In this document: one piece after another, positions 34,018 through 46,734 of the stretch
Layout: each line of letters begins with the position of its first letter
Numbering within the stretch: position 1 is the stretch's first letter
Source of the DNA: Takakia lepidozioides
Taxonomy: Eukaryota > Streptophyta > Takakiopsida > Takakiales > Takakiaceae
Direction of reading: 5' to 3'
DNA: 64,000 nucleotides
NCBI GenBank assembly: GCA_030704615.1
Contig: CM060732.1
Coordinates: forward strand, 12,030,001-12,094,000
Position numbers and translations under genes: made by a program
Notes under the pieces: generated by a model
Told to the model about the DNA's origin: nothing
What the model saw: the letters and a program-made list of their open reading frames with translations, nothing else
Databases searched by the model: none

Positions 34018-34917
34018 GTCCTTCCAAGTTTGCTCTCTTCATAGGCCAACATTGCAAAAAGAATGGGGAGAGATCTTGACAAAAGACTTGATTCGTCATA
34101 TTTCGGAAGTATAAGAGTTGTTTTCCTTTTTTGAATTGACGGAAACAATGTGGGAGACCCTCGCGGAGCAAGAAGAGAACACAAAGTACAATAACAAGTT
34201 CAACATCCTCCATGTTCACCTACAAATTAACCCAGCCTCTAACGTAAACCACCATTCAATCAAAACCCCATACCCTAATCCTTAAACCCTATCTTGCTTG
34301 GAGGTAATCCTCAAGCTCTAAATTTTTGCTTGTTAGTGAAAATAAATGGGACTTAATGTTTTAGTAAACCTATTCCTCCTTAATAGTCTTATGGCTGTTT
34401 TTTTTCCCTGAATCAGGTATGATATTATTAGTGATAATTGTCTCCATATGCAAGTGTCTCCATATATGTCGGATGAAAACTCGTTTTGGATGAAACATTG
34501 GATGACAAATAGCCATATCGACATATTAAGTAAGATAATGTCCATCCGTCAAAGCAATCTCAAATAATCATTGCAGTAGACTCGTTGCTCCCGCAGCTCA
34601 TTCTCGATAATGCTCCTCCACATTTACATTATCTAATACGTAACGTGCTGACCACGGCTGTCGTATCTGCTGACCCCTACTTGTTTGATTGCCATGCACA
34701 ACCCTCAGTGAGGACGGTCCAATCTCTACTAACTGTAGACATGGGGCAGCGTAATGCTACGTTCATGAGAATTTGGAGAAGAGAGGGTGTGAGAGAGATA
34801 GGGAGTGACATACCTGCGCAGTTGTACAGAGAACTGGCCTGAGAACTCTAATTTCGTGTTTCAGAGGGGGAGTTGTGCTACTTTGAGATAGAGACGGGAA
34901 GAAGGAGAGAGGGGTGT
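34018..34917. other. Intergenic interval upstream of the DUF829 gene
   Basis: AT-rich sequence with no supported gene. The last about 150 bases are G/A-rich (GGAGAAGAGAGGGTGTGAGAG near 34770) and are likely the leader of the next gene. Confidence 0.3.
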
Positions 34918-37900
34918 ATGCGTGTGGAGGGGGACATGGGGAAAGAAGCGGCAGGGAAGAGCAAGAATGAGGTATGTTACTGGGTGCGAGGAGAGAGACA
35001 GGGGCAGGGCATCGTGGCGGGCATCGGGTGGATGTTGAGCAAGCCGCGGTTCCTGTTACCATACGCACGCCTATATGGTGCCTCTGGATGGGATTCGCTG
35101 ATCTGCCACCCTCACGTTTTGAACTTGTGAGACTCTGTCTCTTTCATCTTGAATACCTATGTCAATCAAGTGACAGCAAGGGTCCAATAGGGCTTTATGT
35201 ATACGGCAAGGGTCCATCCTGAGGCCCTTCCTGAAATTGAAGTGTTGGGAACGAGGGCGGAACATAAAGAAGACGAGATAAACAGGAGGGAGAAATGCAC
35301 ACCTTCCATTTTTGTAAGGTAACAGGACAGCGCGTATCATGTTGGTCAATTATGATTTGCAGATCGTAAAGACCCGGCCAGGATTTGTTAGCTAGAGAGG
35401 ATGGCGCCTTACGCGTAGGGATTTTCCCGCCAGGTGAGGATGGAACCTTATTACGCCGCGTAAGGTTCCTCCTCTCCTCGAGAGCAAGGCACCTTACGTC
35501 ACGTGAGGTTCCTGCTCTTGTGAGCCGGAAGATTGAGATGATCCCGGCCATCGAGGATAAAAAATTCCTGGCTGTTTCTTAACGCAGGGTGAGGCCCTCG
35601 GACGGGGGCCTTCCTGAAACTCGCCGAGGGCCTCACCCTAGACATTGATATTGGATATTGTGCAGGCATGCCTCATGGCCTAGCCCGCAGAGCCTGTGAC
35701 AAGACTGAACACTAAAGCTATGCAAACTGTCCTGGTACCTTAATATAAGGGACCAATGTGGAATTCTGCTTATGAAATCTGCCACATAAGCGACCTGAAA
35801 GTACAAAGGAAAAAACAGGCCAGTTCTTCATGTTGGGTGCTACTAGTGGTCAGTATCTTTCCATTCGCCACCTCCTTGACAGACCCACTACTTTCTTCAG
35901 GGTTCTTCCGTTTTTCCATCTTTTTCTTGGTGCCTGTGACGGATCATCAGCCTACTGTAGAACTCCATTTCACTCTCATTTCTGGGATATGAAAATTAGT
36001 GAAAGGATATAAGAACTTGTTGTACAACACAGCCTGGTTGCATATTGCATTGCTATGTTTGCATGGCCTGTGAGAATTCCAATAGAATCCCTCCATAGCT
36101 TCTATTGAAGTTTCCAGACTTGGTGTTGGGGTTCCCCCAAGGTATTGTCGGATTGGTACATTTGGCTCCTTCAGTTGCAAACAGGTCTCTTTTAGTTTGT
36201 CAGTCACGCACAGAAGTTCATTTTTAATGATTACCTTTGACAATTCTGAGGTGTGTGGACTAAGATGATATGCCTAGTGGAGTAGATATGCCCAGTTCTG
36301 ATCTAATTGCACTGGTTAACAACTATGGTGTCAGTGATTGAGTAGCAATGTGCAAATTCCTTCTACATGGGTCTGGTCAACAGGGTTGAACACGGGCTGG
36401 ACTGTTGGGGTCCAGATGGTTTCCAAGCCGGGCTACAATTCTTGCACTACGAGTCCTGGATGAGCTTGCCAAGGTCTGGTGTCTACGCTGACCTTTTTGT
36501 TCCAAGATCTTCCATGTGCTCGGGCTACGAAATTTTGGACTGCTTGTGTGATTTACTCATTAAGGAACACCTCGGTGCTGTTAACATTCAAGATGCGCTT
36601 TTTTTGCAACTATGCAGAACACACATCACATGCTTACTACTGCTCTATAGCATACTGGACAGTGGCAGTGCCAGAGTCGGGCAAGGGAGGGCCCACTTAC
36701 AGTTAGACAACCCAATAGTTCGCGCATCATTAACTGAAACTCAATAGTGTAAATGAAAATGTAGGCCCAAGTTAAACTAAGTAATGGTCGCACTAACTGG
36801 ATAGTTACCTCCATTAGGTTTCCGACATGAACAGAATTTTACTGGCAATAAGAGCTACTTGGAGCCCCTAGCAGCCGGGGTAGATAGTTTTTACTGTAGT
36901 TTTGATTTTTGGGGACACCAAGGAAGTACTTGTGTATTGTTATCACCAAGTATATTGGCTGATATCCGTGCAGCATGTCCCTGAGTCTGCAGGAGGTGGA
37001 GGAAACACTGAGGCCAATTGTGTTTGCAACATTTTCAGGAGGAGCTAAGGCATGCCTCTACAAAATATTTGAGGTTGGGCATCCTTGATTGGTCTTTGAG
37101 GTAGTATAGTTGTGGTTTTCTGCAATGATCTCTTTGTTAATAATCCACAGTCAAGCCATGATAGTGATACCAACACAAATGGTCTCTGTCCCTCAGCTAG
37201 GCTACGACAAGAAAAATCAGTCATTACTTTTTCTCTCTCACCACAAGGCTACAAGAAGAATCAAGGAAGACCATGTCTCCCTTAATACTGTTTCTCTCTA
37301 TCTAAGAAAGATCCTCTTTCTTGCTTTCTCTTTCACAACCACATACATGAGAAGTAAATTCTCCCAGCCAAAAGTTGACATCTCTTGCCTGTGCCTAAAC
37401 TGGCCCCCTTGCTGCGGGTACTCAAAACATATATGAGGAAAATGGAAAGTTGATCTGGAAGTAGTGAGCAACTCTTGTTTGAAACAGTGTCATCTCCTTT
37501 ATTGATCTTGTTGCATAGTCATTTCAACTCGAGACAAACTGTGCAGATTTTGCAAGGGAGGTGCAAAGGAGTAGAGATACCTCCGGTATGCTTCACAATC
37601 CTTGTTGAACATCGGCTGTCAGGGAATTTTAGGCTTTGATTACGTGTGCCTTTAGAAGATTGAACTCCTTGTGTGTGACTCGGTTTGTGGAAGACGGTTT
37701 TACTCGATTGTGCAGTAAGGGGTGCTGTCATAGGGGTTTGCATGGGTGTACTCTGTGATTAGTCCCTTTGAATGTTGGCGAGAATGTACCCAAGGGCAAA
37801 GTCCTTTGGATTACTGTTCTTCCAGAGCCTCAAAAAACCTAGCCTGATATTGTCATGGCAAGTTGAAGGGTCCACTGGGTCACATATGTGGGTGTCATTG

Positions 37901-39903
37901 CACTGCGAGTCCCATTGTAGTGAGAAAAGGGCAGGAGTTAAGAGAGAGTGAGAGAGAGAGAGAAGAAAGAAGTAAGTTTATTACATCCATGGGGTGTCCA
38001 AAGTGAGAAAGAGAGGAGATATGATCAAAGAACTGAGGAAGTCAAACTGCACTGTGTTTTTCTGTTTTATTAGTACAGAATATGGTTGGCACTGTGGCTG
38101 CTGAACTTCTCTTGTTAAACCATTCTTGCAGGAAAAGTATTCAAGGGTGAGGACATGCATGGCAGGGCAAATTCATGACTCAAGCCCTGTAGACTTTGTG
38201 AGTGAACTTGGTGTACAGTTTGTGAGCAGCCCTGTTTTTCGCAAGTCAAGGAAACCAAGCATTGTACTCTCATCGGCCGCCAAAGCTGGGGCAATGGTTC
38301 TGGATGCTTTATTTTTGCCTGAGTTTGAAGTGCAGCGAGCTGACTACTGGCTCACTTTGCAGCAATCTGCGGTAACTATTACCTCCCCCTAGACTCCCCT
38401 CAATATTACATGAGAAGGGGTTTTGTTTATTCTTCATTGTTGAACCCCTAAGGCCAAACTAGGCTTCAATGCATATCAGGACACTTGGGTATGTTGAGTT
38501 TGATCATTAGTCAAACAGCTGAATTGAGCGATGAAGTTCAGATGGTAATTGATGATACCTGCATTCCCAATCTTGGCTTGGTCCTATATCTCCCAATGAG
38601 GACAAACTTTCCCTATATTTGCGGGTTTCAGTTGGGGAACAGAGGACGGCCCAGAAAGAGAAAGAAACTTTTGATTTCCACAGCAGCAGGCTGCAAAGGC
38701 CCCATGGGACACAGAAAAAATTAGGATGGCCATAGGAGGCCCGAGGGCCCATGGGACACTGGGACTAAGATAACTGGAGAGTACTGAGTTTATAGTTTGC
38801 CTCTGATCACGCCAACCAAGCAATGATGACACTTTCTTTAAAAAGGCATGACAAGAAAGATGTGGGATGGGCGATATTGGCAGCACATGGGGCCTATCCT
38901 TGTTCTGTGCTCGAAGAACGATGAATTGGCTCCCATTCACACCATACACAAGTTTGTTGATGTTGTACACGAGATGGGTGGTCAAGTCACTTTGGTTGTC
39001 TGGGACACGTCTGATCATGTCGGTGAGTTTTCTTCTCAGTTTTGAGTGGGTATTTCTGGCTGGCTGGTTGCTAAGGGCCCTACCTTTTTTGGGCTTCCCG
39101 TTGACATTATAAATTTTCTCTCTTTGTTTCTTTTGGACGTTATAATGTACCATTACTTTTCTTTTCTTTATATTTCCCTTCTCAATGTGTCATCTCTGTT
39201 TCATCTGCTTTAGGCACCATGCAGGAATTCCTTTTCTCCTACTCTGTATCATGAGGTAAGAGGGTGACACTATTCTCTCTTCAGAGTTTGCTCATCCCTT
39301 GGCAGAAATATTTAGTCTTGAAGAGCAGGATTGCTTGGCAGCTTACCTTATGAGACACTTCATTGTCAATTTGGTATGGGTTTTTGTCCCACTGGCTTCT
39401 GGTGGACTTTATGAATTTCTTTCTTCTCTGCTGCAGGTTTTTTCATTCCCTGAAAGCCTCACCTTACAAAAACTGTCTGAGCAGGCCATTTACGGAAGTT
39501 CCCAGACGAGTACCGTGATGCAGTGTCAAAGTTTCTAGTCGTCGCAACAGACTTCTACACACATAGGCAAGGTTCCAGCCCTCCTCTTCCAGACGCTGGC
39601 ACCATAGCTGCATCAGAAACATCCTCTCTGGGATGGTCACATGGCATAGATGTATTTGTGAGGAACTCCCTCGACCCCCAGCTTACTTTGCCAAGTCCAT
39701 CAAAAGAGGACACTGAGACTGCCAATAATGTTTCCCACGGAGGTGAGGCGGTGCAGCAACGGGGGTCTCACAGTGGGCTACCTTGTAACAAGAGGTGTGC
39801 AGAATCTCAACAGGCAAGGCAACAGCAAGTCAAGGCTGCTGCTCCAAATTTTGGTTCTTCGTATCGTGTGTCTGATCTGTCCAGGAGGCTTTCAAAACTA
39901 TAA
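34918..39903 (+). CDS. DUF829 / TMEM53-like alpha/beta-hydrolase-fold protein, six exons, about 381 aa
   Basis: Exons assembled by frame and splice sites: 34918-35126, 36416-36473, 36993-37073, 38132-38371, 38884-39022 and 39485-39903. Every junction is in phase. ATG 34918 is the first ATG of the frame; 34942 is an alternative. Colinear landmarks of the DUF829 family: WMLSKPRFLLPYARLYGASG, WDSLICHPHVLNL|WFPSRA, PIVFATFSGGAKACLY, QIHDSSPVDF, LDALFLPEFE, VLCSKNDELAPIHTI and DHVGHLRKFPDEYRDAV. The FSGG, NDELAP and DHVGH blocks lie where the Ser/Asp/His triad of alpha/beta hydrolases would be, though the SGG elbow is degenerate, as is usual for TMEM53-like proteins. Function unknown; the animal member is a nuclear-envelope protein. 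A C-terminal tail of about 100 Ser/Gln-rich residues is extra. Intron 1 (1.29 kb) carries palindromic sequence; the exons at 36416 and 36993 are short and easily missed. Confidence 0.85.
35385..35640. repeat. Cluster of palindromes inside intron 1 of the DUF829 gene
   Basis: GGAACCTTA (35442-35450) pairs with TAAGGTTCC (35461-35469) around TTACGCCGCG. Related blocks CGCCTTACGCGTAGGG (about 35404) and CACCTTACGTCACGTGAGGT (about 35490) repeat the design. A separate strong hairpin pairs AGGGTGAGGCCCTCGG (35586-35601) with CCGAGGGCCTCACCCT (35624-35639), 16 perfect base pairs with a 22-base loop. Confidence 0.75.
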
Positions 39904-40739
39904 TTCAGGCACACAGGCGACATCCCTCCCTTCCTGTCTCTCCTTTGTCTTTTCTGCTGGTTTGACAGCAAATGGGGACATACCACAGATCAAGGCCAAA
40001 TGAAAGATACTACCTTGATCAGGGATGACCCAAAATCTTTCAGGAGCCAGAAGAAACCTTCGATGGTAGAAAGTACAGAGGAGAATGGCTACTCAAACCC
40101 TCTTTGAAGCAATTCCTCGTCGAAATGAGGTGTCTGCAATGCAGATGCACCTACACCCTGGCCCCCAGTCCCAGCAAACAGAACAGCACATTTCAAGCGC
40201 CTCAGGTTCGAAGGCTTCTTACACCAATAGTGAAGGAACATTTCCGACCATGGCTCTATACCAGTGTTCTGCAGGTTGTGCCTTTTTAAGGAACACGCCG
40301 GTGCGGGTTTTCTTGTGGAGCCAAGTCCGGGTCCGGTCCGGATCCGGGTTTTTGAAATTTGGAAAATCCAGGTCCGGGTCTGGTTTTCTAAACACGGACT
40401 AGGGTCGGGTTCATGGGTTCGGGTTCATGGGTTCGGATCCGGGTCCTAGTTAATTGATTAAATAAATTAGAAAAATAAGATTAATTGGAGAGAGAAACTT
40501 TTTTGGCTGGAAAAAAATTAAATCCTAATGGTGAATTTTATTCTAAGATGTATTCCTTCAAAATGTACCATGAATTTGTATGGCTCATTTATATGAGACA
40601 AGAATTGAAATAGAATCTGAGTTCCAGTCTTCCATATCAATTCTTAAACATGTTAAGAAAGGAAATATGCCTCAAGGCTCATACTACATCACTAATAACT
40701 TAATAATTATGTATGGTGTCACTTGAATTCAAAGGGCTA
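39904..40739. other. Intergenic interval with GGTCCGG/GGGTTC repeats
   Basis: 40310-40446 is built of GTCCGGGTCCGG, GGATCCGGGT and GGGTTCATGGGTTCGG units, including a direct duplication of GGGTTCATGGGTTCG. Similar strings are common near plant hAT ends, but no partner end was found. 40450-40710 is AT-rich. No gene supported. The missing 5' end of the outer CACTA element may lie here or may be deleted. Confidence 0.4.
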
Positions 40740-43700
40740 TGGCCTTCCAGTCAGAAGATGGACAGTTTTGTGACACCAATCCATGGATTGAACCCACAGC
40801 CACTTTTGAGGTGGTACATGCCATTACAACTTGGTTGTCGGCTGCAAGCAACTTTGACGTTGTTGAACGCATGCACTACCCACAAGTGCACCAATGCATT
40901 TGTGGATGGGTTTCTGGGATTGTTGCGTAAGAGTTTTTTGCCTAAAGAGAATTCATTGCCGAAAACTCACTATGAAGCAAAAACCATGATTGCCAAGATG
41001 GGATTGCAGTACCCATGATTCATGCCTGTGAGCGTGGTTGTGTACTCTTCCGTGGTATGAGAATGTAGACATTTGCCCAATGTGCCGCAGTTCCCGTTAC
41101 ATTCCAGGTCGTGGAAGTGTGCCCAAGAAAGTATTGCGACACTTCCCTATCATTCCAAGGTTGAAACGTATGTACCGATGTAAATCGATCGCTAACCTCA
41201 TGACATGGCACGACAGACATAAGAGCCAAGATGGGTTGGTTCGACATCCAGCTGATAGCAAAGCATGGAGACACATTGACACCACATTTGAGGATTTTGC
41301 CGCAGAGCCACGATCTTTGCGATTTGGATTGGCCTTAGACAGTGTAAATCCCTACGGAGCTCAATCCACAAGTTGGAGCACATGGCCCGTTCTCTTGGTC
41401 AATTACAATCTGTCTCCGTGGTTAATGACCAAAAAGTTCTTTGTCATGTTAACGAAACTGATTCCTGGTAAGGAGTGTTACCTCGGACAACGTAGATGTT
41501 TACCTGATGCCCCTAGTGGAAGAGCTACTGGAACTATGGAGAGGGATTGCAGCTCATGATGTTTCCCGTCCTCATGGTCAACGCGAATTCACACTGAGGG
41601 CAGTGTTGATGTGGTCAATCCATGACTACCCTGCATATGGCTTGCTCTGAGGTCAAGTGACGAAAGGTTATGCTGGTTGTCCAGCTTGTGGACCCGGGGT
41701 GACTTCACATCAGTTACACAAATGTGGAAAAATTGTTTTCCTAGGCCACCGAAGTTTTTTGGCCCGCAATCATCCATATAGAAGGTCAAGAATGTTCAAT
41801 GGCGCTACTGAGCATGAAACTCCTCCAAAAACGCAGACTGGAACACAAATCAAGGAGCTTGCAACAGCTCGCACTGCATGGGTGGAAAACGGAGGGACGC
41901 CAGATAGCAGGACAGACCCAGCAAAAACTCACGAAGTTAAGCGATTGTCAATTTTATATGTCTTACCTTATTGGGAGGTAATTCCTTTATGGCCTTTAAA
42001 TTGGCTGTGTACATTTTTGCGTTTTCTGTTTAAATTGTGATGAGTAAATGCTCAATTGCTTATGTGTTCATTTTGTAGGGTCTCCTCATCCGCCACACGT
42101 TTGACGCAATGCATTGCGAGAAGAACTTGGCTGAAAATATTATTAAAACTATCTTTGGTGATAAAGACACATTGAAAGTTCGCCGTGATTTGGAGCTACT
42201 TGGGATGCGCCCGGAATTGTGGCTATAACGTGATCCTGACAGAGCAGATACGTTAATTATGCCTCCTGCCCCTTATGTCCTCACTGAGGCTGAGTTACAA
42301 GTCTTTCTGGAGATTGTGCAGAACTTGAAAGTACCAACAGGCTACGCATCAGCTTTCAAAAAGCATGTGGTGAAGAAGACATTGTCTGGCATGAAATCAC
42401 ATGACTATCATGTGCTCATGCAGCAAATTATACCGCTTGCTATCCGTGGGCTCATGCCAAGTGGTCCTCGAAGGGTCATTTTGCGAGTATGTCGTGTATT
42501 TAAGAAGTTGTGTGCAAAAGTGGTGAATCCTGTAGAGTATGAGGAATTGAGAACTGAAGCAGTTCTCACTCTATGTCTTATAGAGAAGGAGTTCCCACCA
42601 TCATTTTTTGATGTGATGACACATCTGGTTGTTCACCTAGTGGATGAGTTGTACTTATGCGGGCCCGTAGCATCTCGTTGGATGTACCTCATGGAGCGGG
42701 CAATGAAAGATATAAAGGGCTACGTAAGAAACATGGCAAGGCCCGAGGGGAGCATGGCAGAAGGATACCAATTTGAAGAAGCATTGGGTTCTTGCACAGA
42801 GTATATGGCAGGATTTGATGGAAGTGTACGAAGGGTGTGGGATGCAGATGAGGCAGAATTTGTGGAACGTGAAGTTGTGGAAGGAAGTTCTAAAGCCCGA
42901 AAATTGAATGACCTGCATGATATTGTACATGAGTACATCATTCAGAACCATCTTTGTCTGTCAGTCATGTTGGGGTAAGAAATCTACTTCATTGACATTC
43001 AGATTTCCAAGTTTTAGTCATTTATCATTAGGCGTCTTTTCATATCTCCCACGCCACCTCTATCAATCTCCTGGCTGACCCTCGGATTGTGACAGGATAT
43101 ATGAAGTAGAGTCCACACAGATAGAAGCCAGACGACGCTTGTTTCGTGAGGAGCAAGGGCTGGAAGGCATGAGCAATCCCACGGCAATTCAGTATCCTCC
43201 TGATTTGCATCCATGTCCTCCATTTGCTGTTTGGCTCCCTCAAGGTGTACGGGATCATCTCTCAATTCAATCAGATGGGCTTGATCCTACAACACGTGAG
43301 GAATTACTGGATCTTTCAAGGCCTCCATCATTTACTGCCCTGTCATTCAAGAATATGACAGCATATGGTAACCATTACAGGGTTACATCCCCCGGCATGA
43401 ACACAACAAGTATGGTGTCTTTTGATTGTGGAGTCTCATCTGTTTTCCAACACCAGCCCATTACCAACAATTCAGGCAATGACATGGAGGAACCTACAAG
43501 ATATGTGGGTCTTATAAGGGAGATTTTGCAAATTGACTATGGCCAAACACAGCCTATAGTGTTTTTGTGTTCGTGGGTACGGGCGCGTCGCGTGGGTCGT
43601 CAACCTATGTCAATGAAGCAAGATGATGCTAGCTTCACACTGGTCAATTTTAACCGTATGCTTCCACCAACCTTTTGTGTTTCCTGGCCAGATTGATCAA

Positions 43701-44042
43701 GTGTTTTTTTCTAATTGTGTGAAGGAGCCGGGGTGGAAAGTCGTCCTAGAGAAGAGCCCCCGAGCACATAGAGTGGTCTGCGACATATCAATTGATAATG
43801 ATGATGTGGCGGAAGTGGAAGGATTGTTAGCCCCACAAAGACTAGAGGAGACTCTGGTTACTGATGGCCCAACATGCAGCTGAGCGGTACCAGTTACTCC
43901 AGAGCAGGTGGCCTCCTTGTACCTCCGAGCACCCCGTATACGTGGTGATGATGTTCAGCCAACCCTTGGACAAGATGAAGTCTGTGATGAAGACAATGAT
44001 ACATGTAGTGACCCAGACATAGATGGGGATGATGAAGATTAG
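40740..44042 (+). pseudogene. CACTA (En/Spm) TNP2-type transposase, copy 1, broken
   Basis: Blocks in order on the plus strand: SLPKTHYEAKTMIAKMGLQY, CPMCRSSRY, VPKKVLRHFPIIPRLKRMY, DGLVRHPADSKAW, RSLRFGLALDSVNPYG and WPVLLVNYNLSPW (Transposase_21 core, 40890-41475). Next is a DUF4218-type region with an intact ATG frame at 42259-42978 (FPPSFFDVMTHLVVHLVDEL), then a DUF4216-type region at 43139-44042 (NHYRVTSPGMNTTSMVSFDC). Damage: frameshift near 41055, an 8-bp deletion near 43665 relative to copy 2, and a stop at about 43881 (ACATGCAGCTGAGCGG; copy 2 has CGAGCGG). Belongs to the outer element whose right end is at 55809. Confidence 0.88.
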
Positions 44043-44404
44043 ATATGCTAGATTTGTGCACTCCAGTTATAGACCATGCATGATAGTTTAAGGTGGTAAC
44101 ACTCCCTTCGCATTCCCATTAAGATATCATGCTTGGACAGTGGATTTTATGATCAATTATGGAGTGCTTTCCTTTCAGCACCCTTTATTCATTTGTTGTT
44201 GCAATTGGCTTTGGACCAACCCGTGCTGGTACCATTGCCATGGGTTCTGCCTGCAATGTTTTCTTGCCATGGATTCGGCACACGCCACGAAAGGCCATCC
44301 AGACCATCCTCTGGAAATGCTCCAATGTTGTTTCAAACATCTCCACATTGCAATGGATACAACACTGACATTAGATGAGTGAAAGTGAGACTAGACCTCC
44401 AGCC

Positions 44405-44570
44405 AGCCGGCTTTCCCACATCAAATTGAAGGGGATCTGTAGATTATAGATAACGGCTGTTGCCTTCTGAATGTCTTTTCCAATCACCTCTGCAATGAAC
44501 TGGGGTATAAGATCCTTCAAATCACAAGTTTGAGCATCACGCACAAGCCACTTACGGGGATTGAGTTTCC
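44405..44570 (-). pseudogene. Captured ribosomal protein eS1 (RPS3A) exon fragment, copy A
   Basis: Minus strand reads AQTCDLKDLIPQFIAEVIGK then DIQKATAVIYNLQIP, the C-terminal part of eS1 (plant AQSCDLKELVQKFIPESIGK family pattern). After LQIP the coding match is lost. It lies between transposase copy 1 and the nested insertion, and is mirrored at about 47538-47703. Confidence 0.7.
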
Positions 44571-45151
44571 AATGCGAACCATTGGTCTTTTATTGATAGC
44601 ATTGTTGTAAAATACATGGATCAACATGGTCAATTTCGGGAATGACATATAGTATGCTTTCATGTACTATGTAAGCATGCAACTATGTACCAGTGACGTG
44701 GCTTGTTCGCCACTTAACCTGTTTGCCCATTCAGCCAGCTCCACATTGTCTTGGATTTTGCATGCTGGATTGTGAGGCCATCCACACCGTCCTCTGGAAA
44801 TGCTATCATGGGGTTTCAGCTATGTCCACATTTCCCTGGATTATGCCTGCACGAAGCAAGGCCAACTGCATTCAGCACCCTCCACTTTATTATAGTATTG
44901 CAGCAACATTCAAAGCACTTCAATTTGTATCCATCGAAACATCTAGGCTGGAGAAAGACATTGTTGCAGCAGAACTTAGGAAAGTACTTCTCCCCTTCCA
45001 CTACACACGTGAAATGAAAGAAGCCAACCAACAGCATACCAGCCAAGAAAATATGAAACCAGCCAAGAAAAGAGCCAATATATGCAGTGAAGGTCGACAC
45101 TCAATGAAACTTATCCAACACTTACATTAGAGGAGGGAAGCTAAGTCTTAC

Positions 45152-45300
45152 CTCCATAAGCTTGCCCACATCAAATTTGGGAGCTTTCAGAATTTCTCCT
45201 TTCCGGTTGAATGAACTTGGCTACAAGATCCTTCAAATCGCAAGTTTGAGCTTCACACACAATGAACTTGCAGGGATTGAGCTTCCAATGCGAACCATGA
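45152..45300 (-). pseudogene. Captured RPS3A exon fragment, copy B, with splice donor and internal deletion
   Basis: Minus strand reads [15 protein letters not shown], then after an internal deletion and frameshift LKAPKFDVGKLME, followed by GTAAGAC at the expected donor. The retained donor shows that genomic DNA, not mRNA, was captured. Mirrored at about 46808-46956. Confidence 0.75.
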
Positions 45301-45432
45301 GTCTTATATTGATAGCATTGTTGTAAAACACATGGACCAACAATGACAGTCTCTGGAATGACATATAGTACAGTTTCTTGTAGTATGTCGCACACAACTA
45401 TGTACCAGTGACGTGGCTTCTTTGCCACTTGC

Positions 45433-46734
45433 ACTACAAGAGATGAGCGTTTTTAGGACTACGGCTTTGGCGGAGTCGTAAAAACTGCACTAGGTACATG
45501 ACTACAGAGCGCTGAAATGCATTACAGTTTTAGTTTTATGACTTTGTAGTAGGATATCACTACATGACTCCGGAAAGTTAGGGAGCATTGGTCAAACATT
45601 GTTGACCATGATGACAGGGATGGTTTATATGACTAGTGTGATATGTTTGCCTACACGTGGACGACGTTTCATGGAATCTTCTTACTCCATGACTGAGATG
45701 GTTTCAGAGCTCTATTTATACGACTACATCACTACACGTGTCATTTTGAAGGCACATATAATGCAAATAAGGTTGTCCATTAGGTTTAAAAAAGTTAAAA
45801 TTTTTGCTAATAAGGTTGCCCATTAGTGTAATCGTGAACAGAAAGGAGGGCTGGGACTTGGCGTCTTTTTGTCTCCTGCGCCATACCACATAGCTGAGGG
45901 ATGGAACACGATGATAGCAGGATATGCAGGGGCGTGGGATGGAGGCGTTGAGCAAATGATGCACGAAGGAGAAGAGGAGGAAGAGACGAGACGAGGACAA
46001 GCGAGCTCGCCGTTCTTGGGAGAGTCAGCTTGGTCTTAGCAAGCGTGTTTCAATCTCTGACTACTCATCTATGCCGTAGTGGTTCGATCTGACAGACCAA
46101 TCCGACATTACCTGACTACAGACACAAGCAGCACACACAAGAGGTCATCGGTCAAATCCTCCATGGGTCAGGACAGGTCAAGGACAATGTGGTAGGGCAC
46201 CTTCTTCTTCAACCTATTTCAGCCTGTGTTGCCCTCTCATCAGACTCGGCCGCAAGATGCATATTGAATTCTGTAAGTTAGGTCGTTGGGTACATCTGTG
46301 GTGGTTTGGAGTGACTTTGGCAAGTTACTGCCAGTGTGGCAGCAGGGAAGTATCCAAAAACATATAATAGAGGTGAGGAGAAGTTTTGGGGTGAACACTT
46401 TCCGACCCCAATGGTGGGACAATGGAGACAAAAAGGCGAATGCATGTTGGACTACAGAGAGAAGCAGATGCATTTCAGATTGTGATAAGTAGGGTTGGGG
46501 TGTTTTGGGGAAGAACTCCACACCAGTATGGTTGGGGTGTTTGCTGGTAGACTTGTAGGCTGTCAGAGGCATGAATAGCTGAAGGAGCAGGGATAGAGTG
46601 TGGGTCCAGATTCATCCAAGAGGGCTGGATTTCAAGCTCCACATTACCTATGATTCCCTGTGGAAGGATAGGTACAAGAAACCTACATGGGTAGATGGTC
46701 AACTGAAAGCGGCATGTTGTACTATATGTCATTA
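45433..46734. other. Left subterminal region of the nested CACTA
   Basis: 45432-45830 matches 55430-55809 in inverse orientation (the right end of the outer element), showing that both share one terminal family. Motifs ATGACT, GTAGT and ACTACATGAC recur. 46290-46700 is a segment also present near 56360-56640 and 56780-57180, marked by TTTGGAGTGACTT, CAATGGTGGGACAAT and AGGGATAGAGTGTGGGTCCA. No intact gene. Confidence 0.65.

Larger units (their letters stand above)
41026..45373. repeat. Left arm of a giant inverted repeat
   Basis: This stretch is repeated in inverse orientation at 46735-49962. For 44133-45373, mirrored positions sum to exactly 92108, and translated frames at 44133-44378 and 44693-45130 are identical in the partner arm. 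Further left the sum becomes 92116 (8-bp indel) and then 92126, and about 1138 bp (about 41328-42469) is absent from the partner. It comprises transposase copy 1 and the RPS3A-containing downstream region. Confidence 0.9.

Noticed and set aside
34873-34917. An earlier start of the DUF829 gene at 34873
   Set aside because: The codon there is TTG; the first in-frame ATG is at 34918.
44133-45130. Real genes for the matching open frames found in both inverted arms
   Set aside because: They are identical because the arms are recent duplicates; the frames overlap each other on both strands and cover RPS3A-derived and non-coding sequence.
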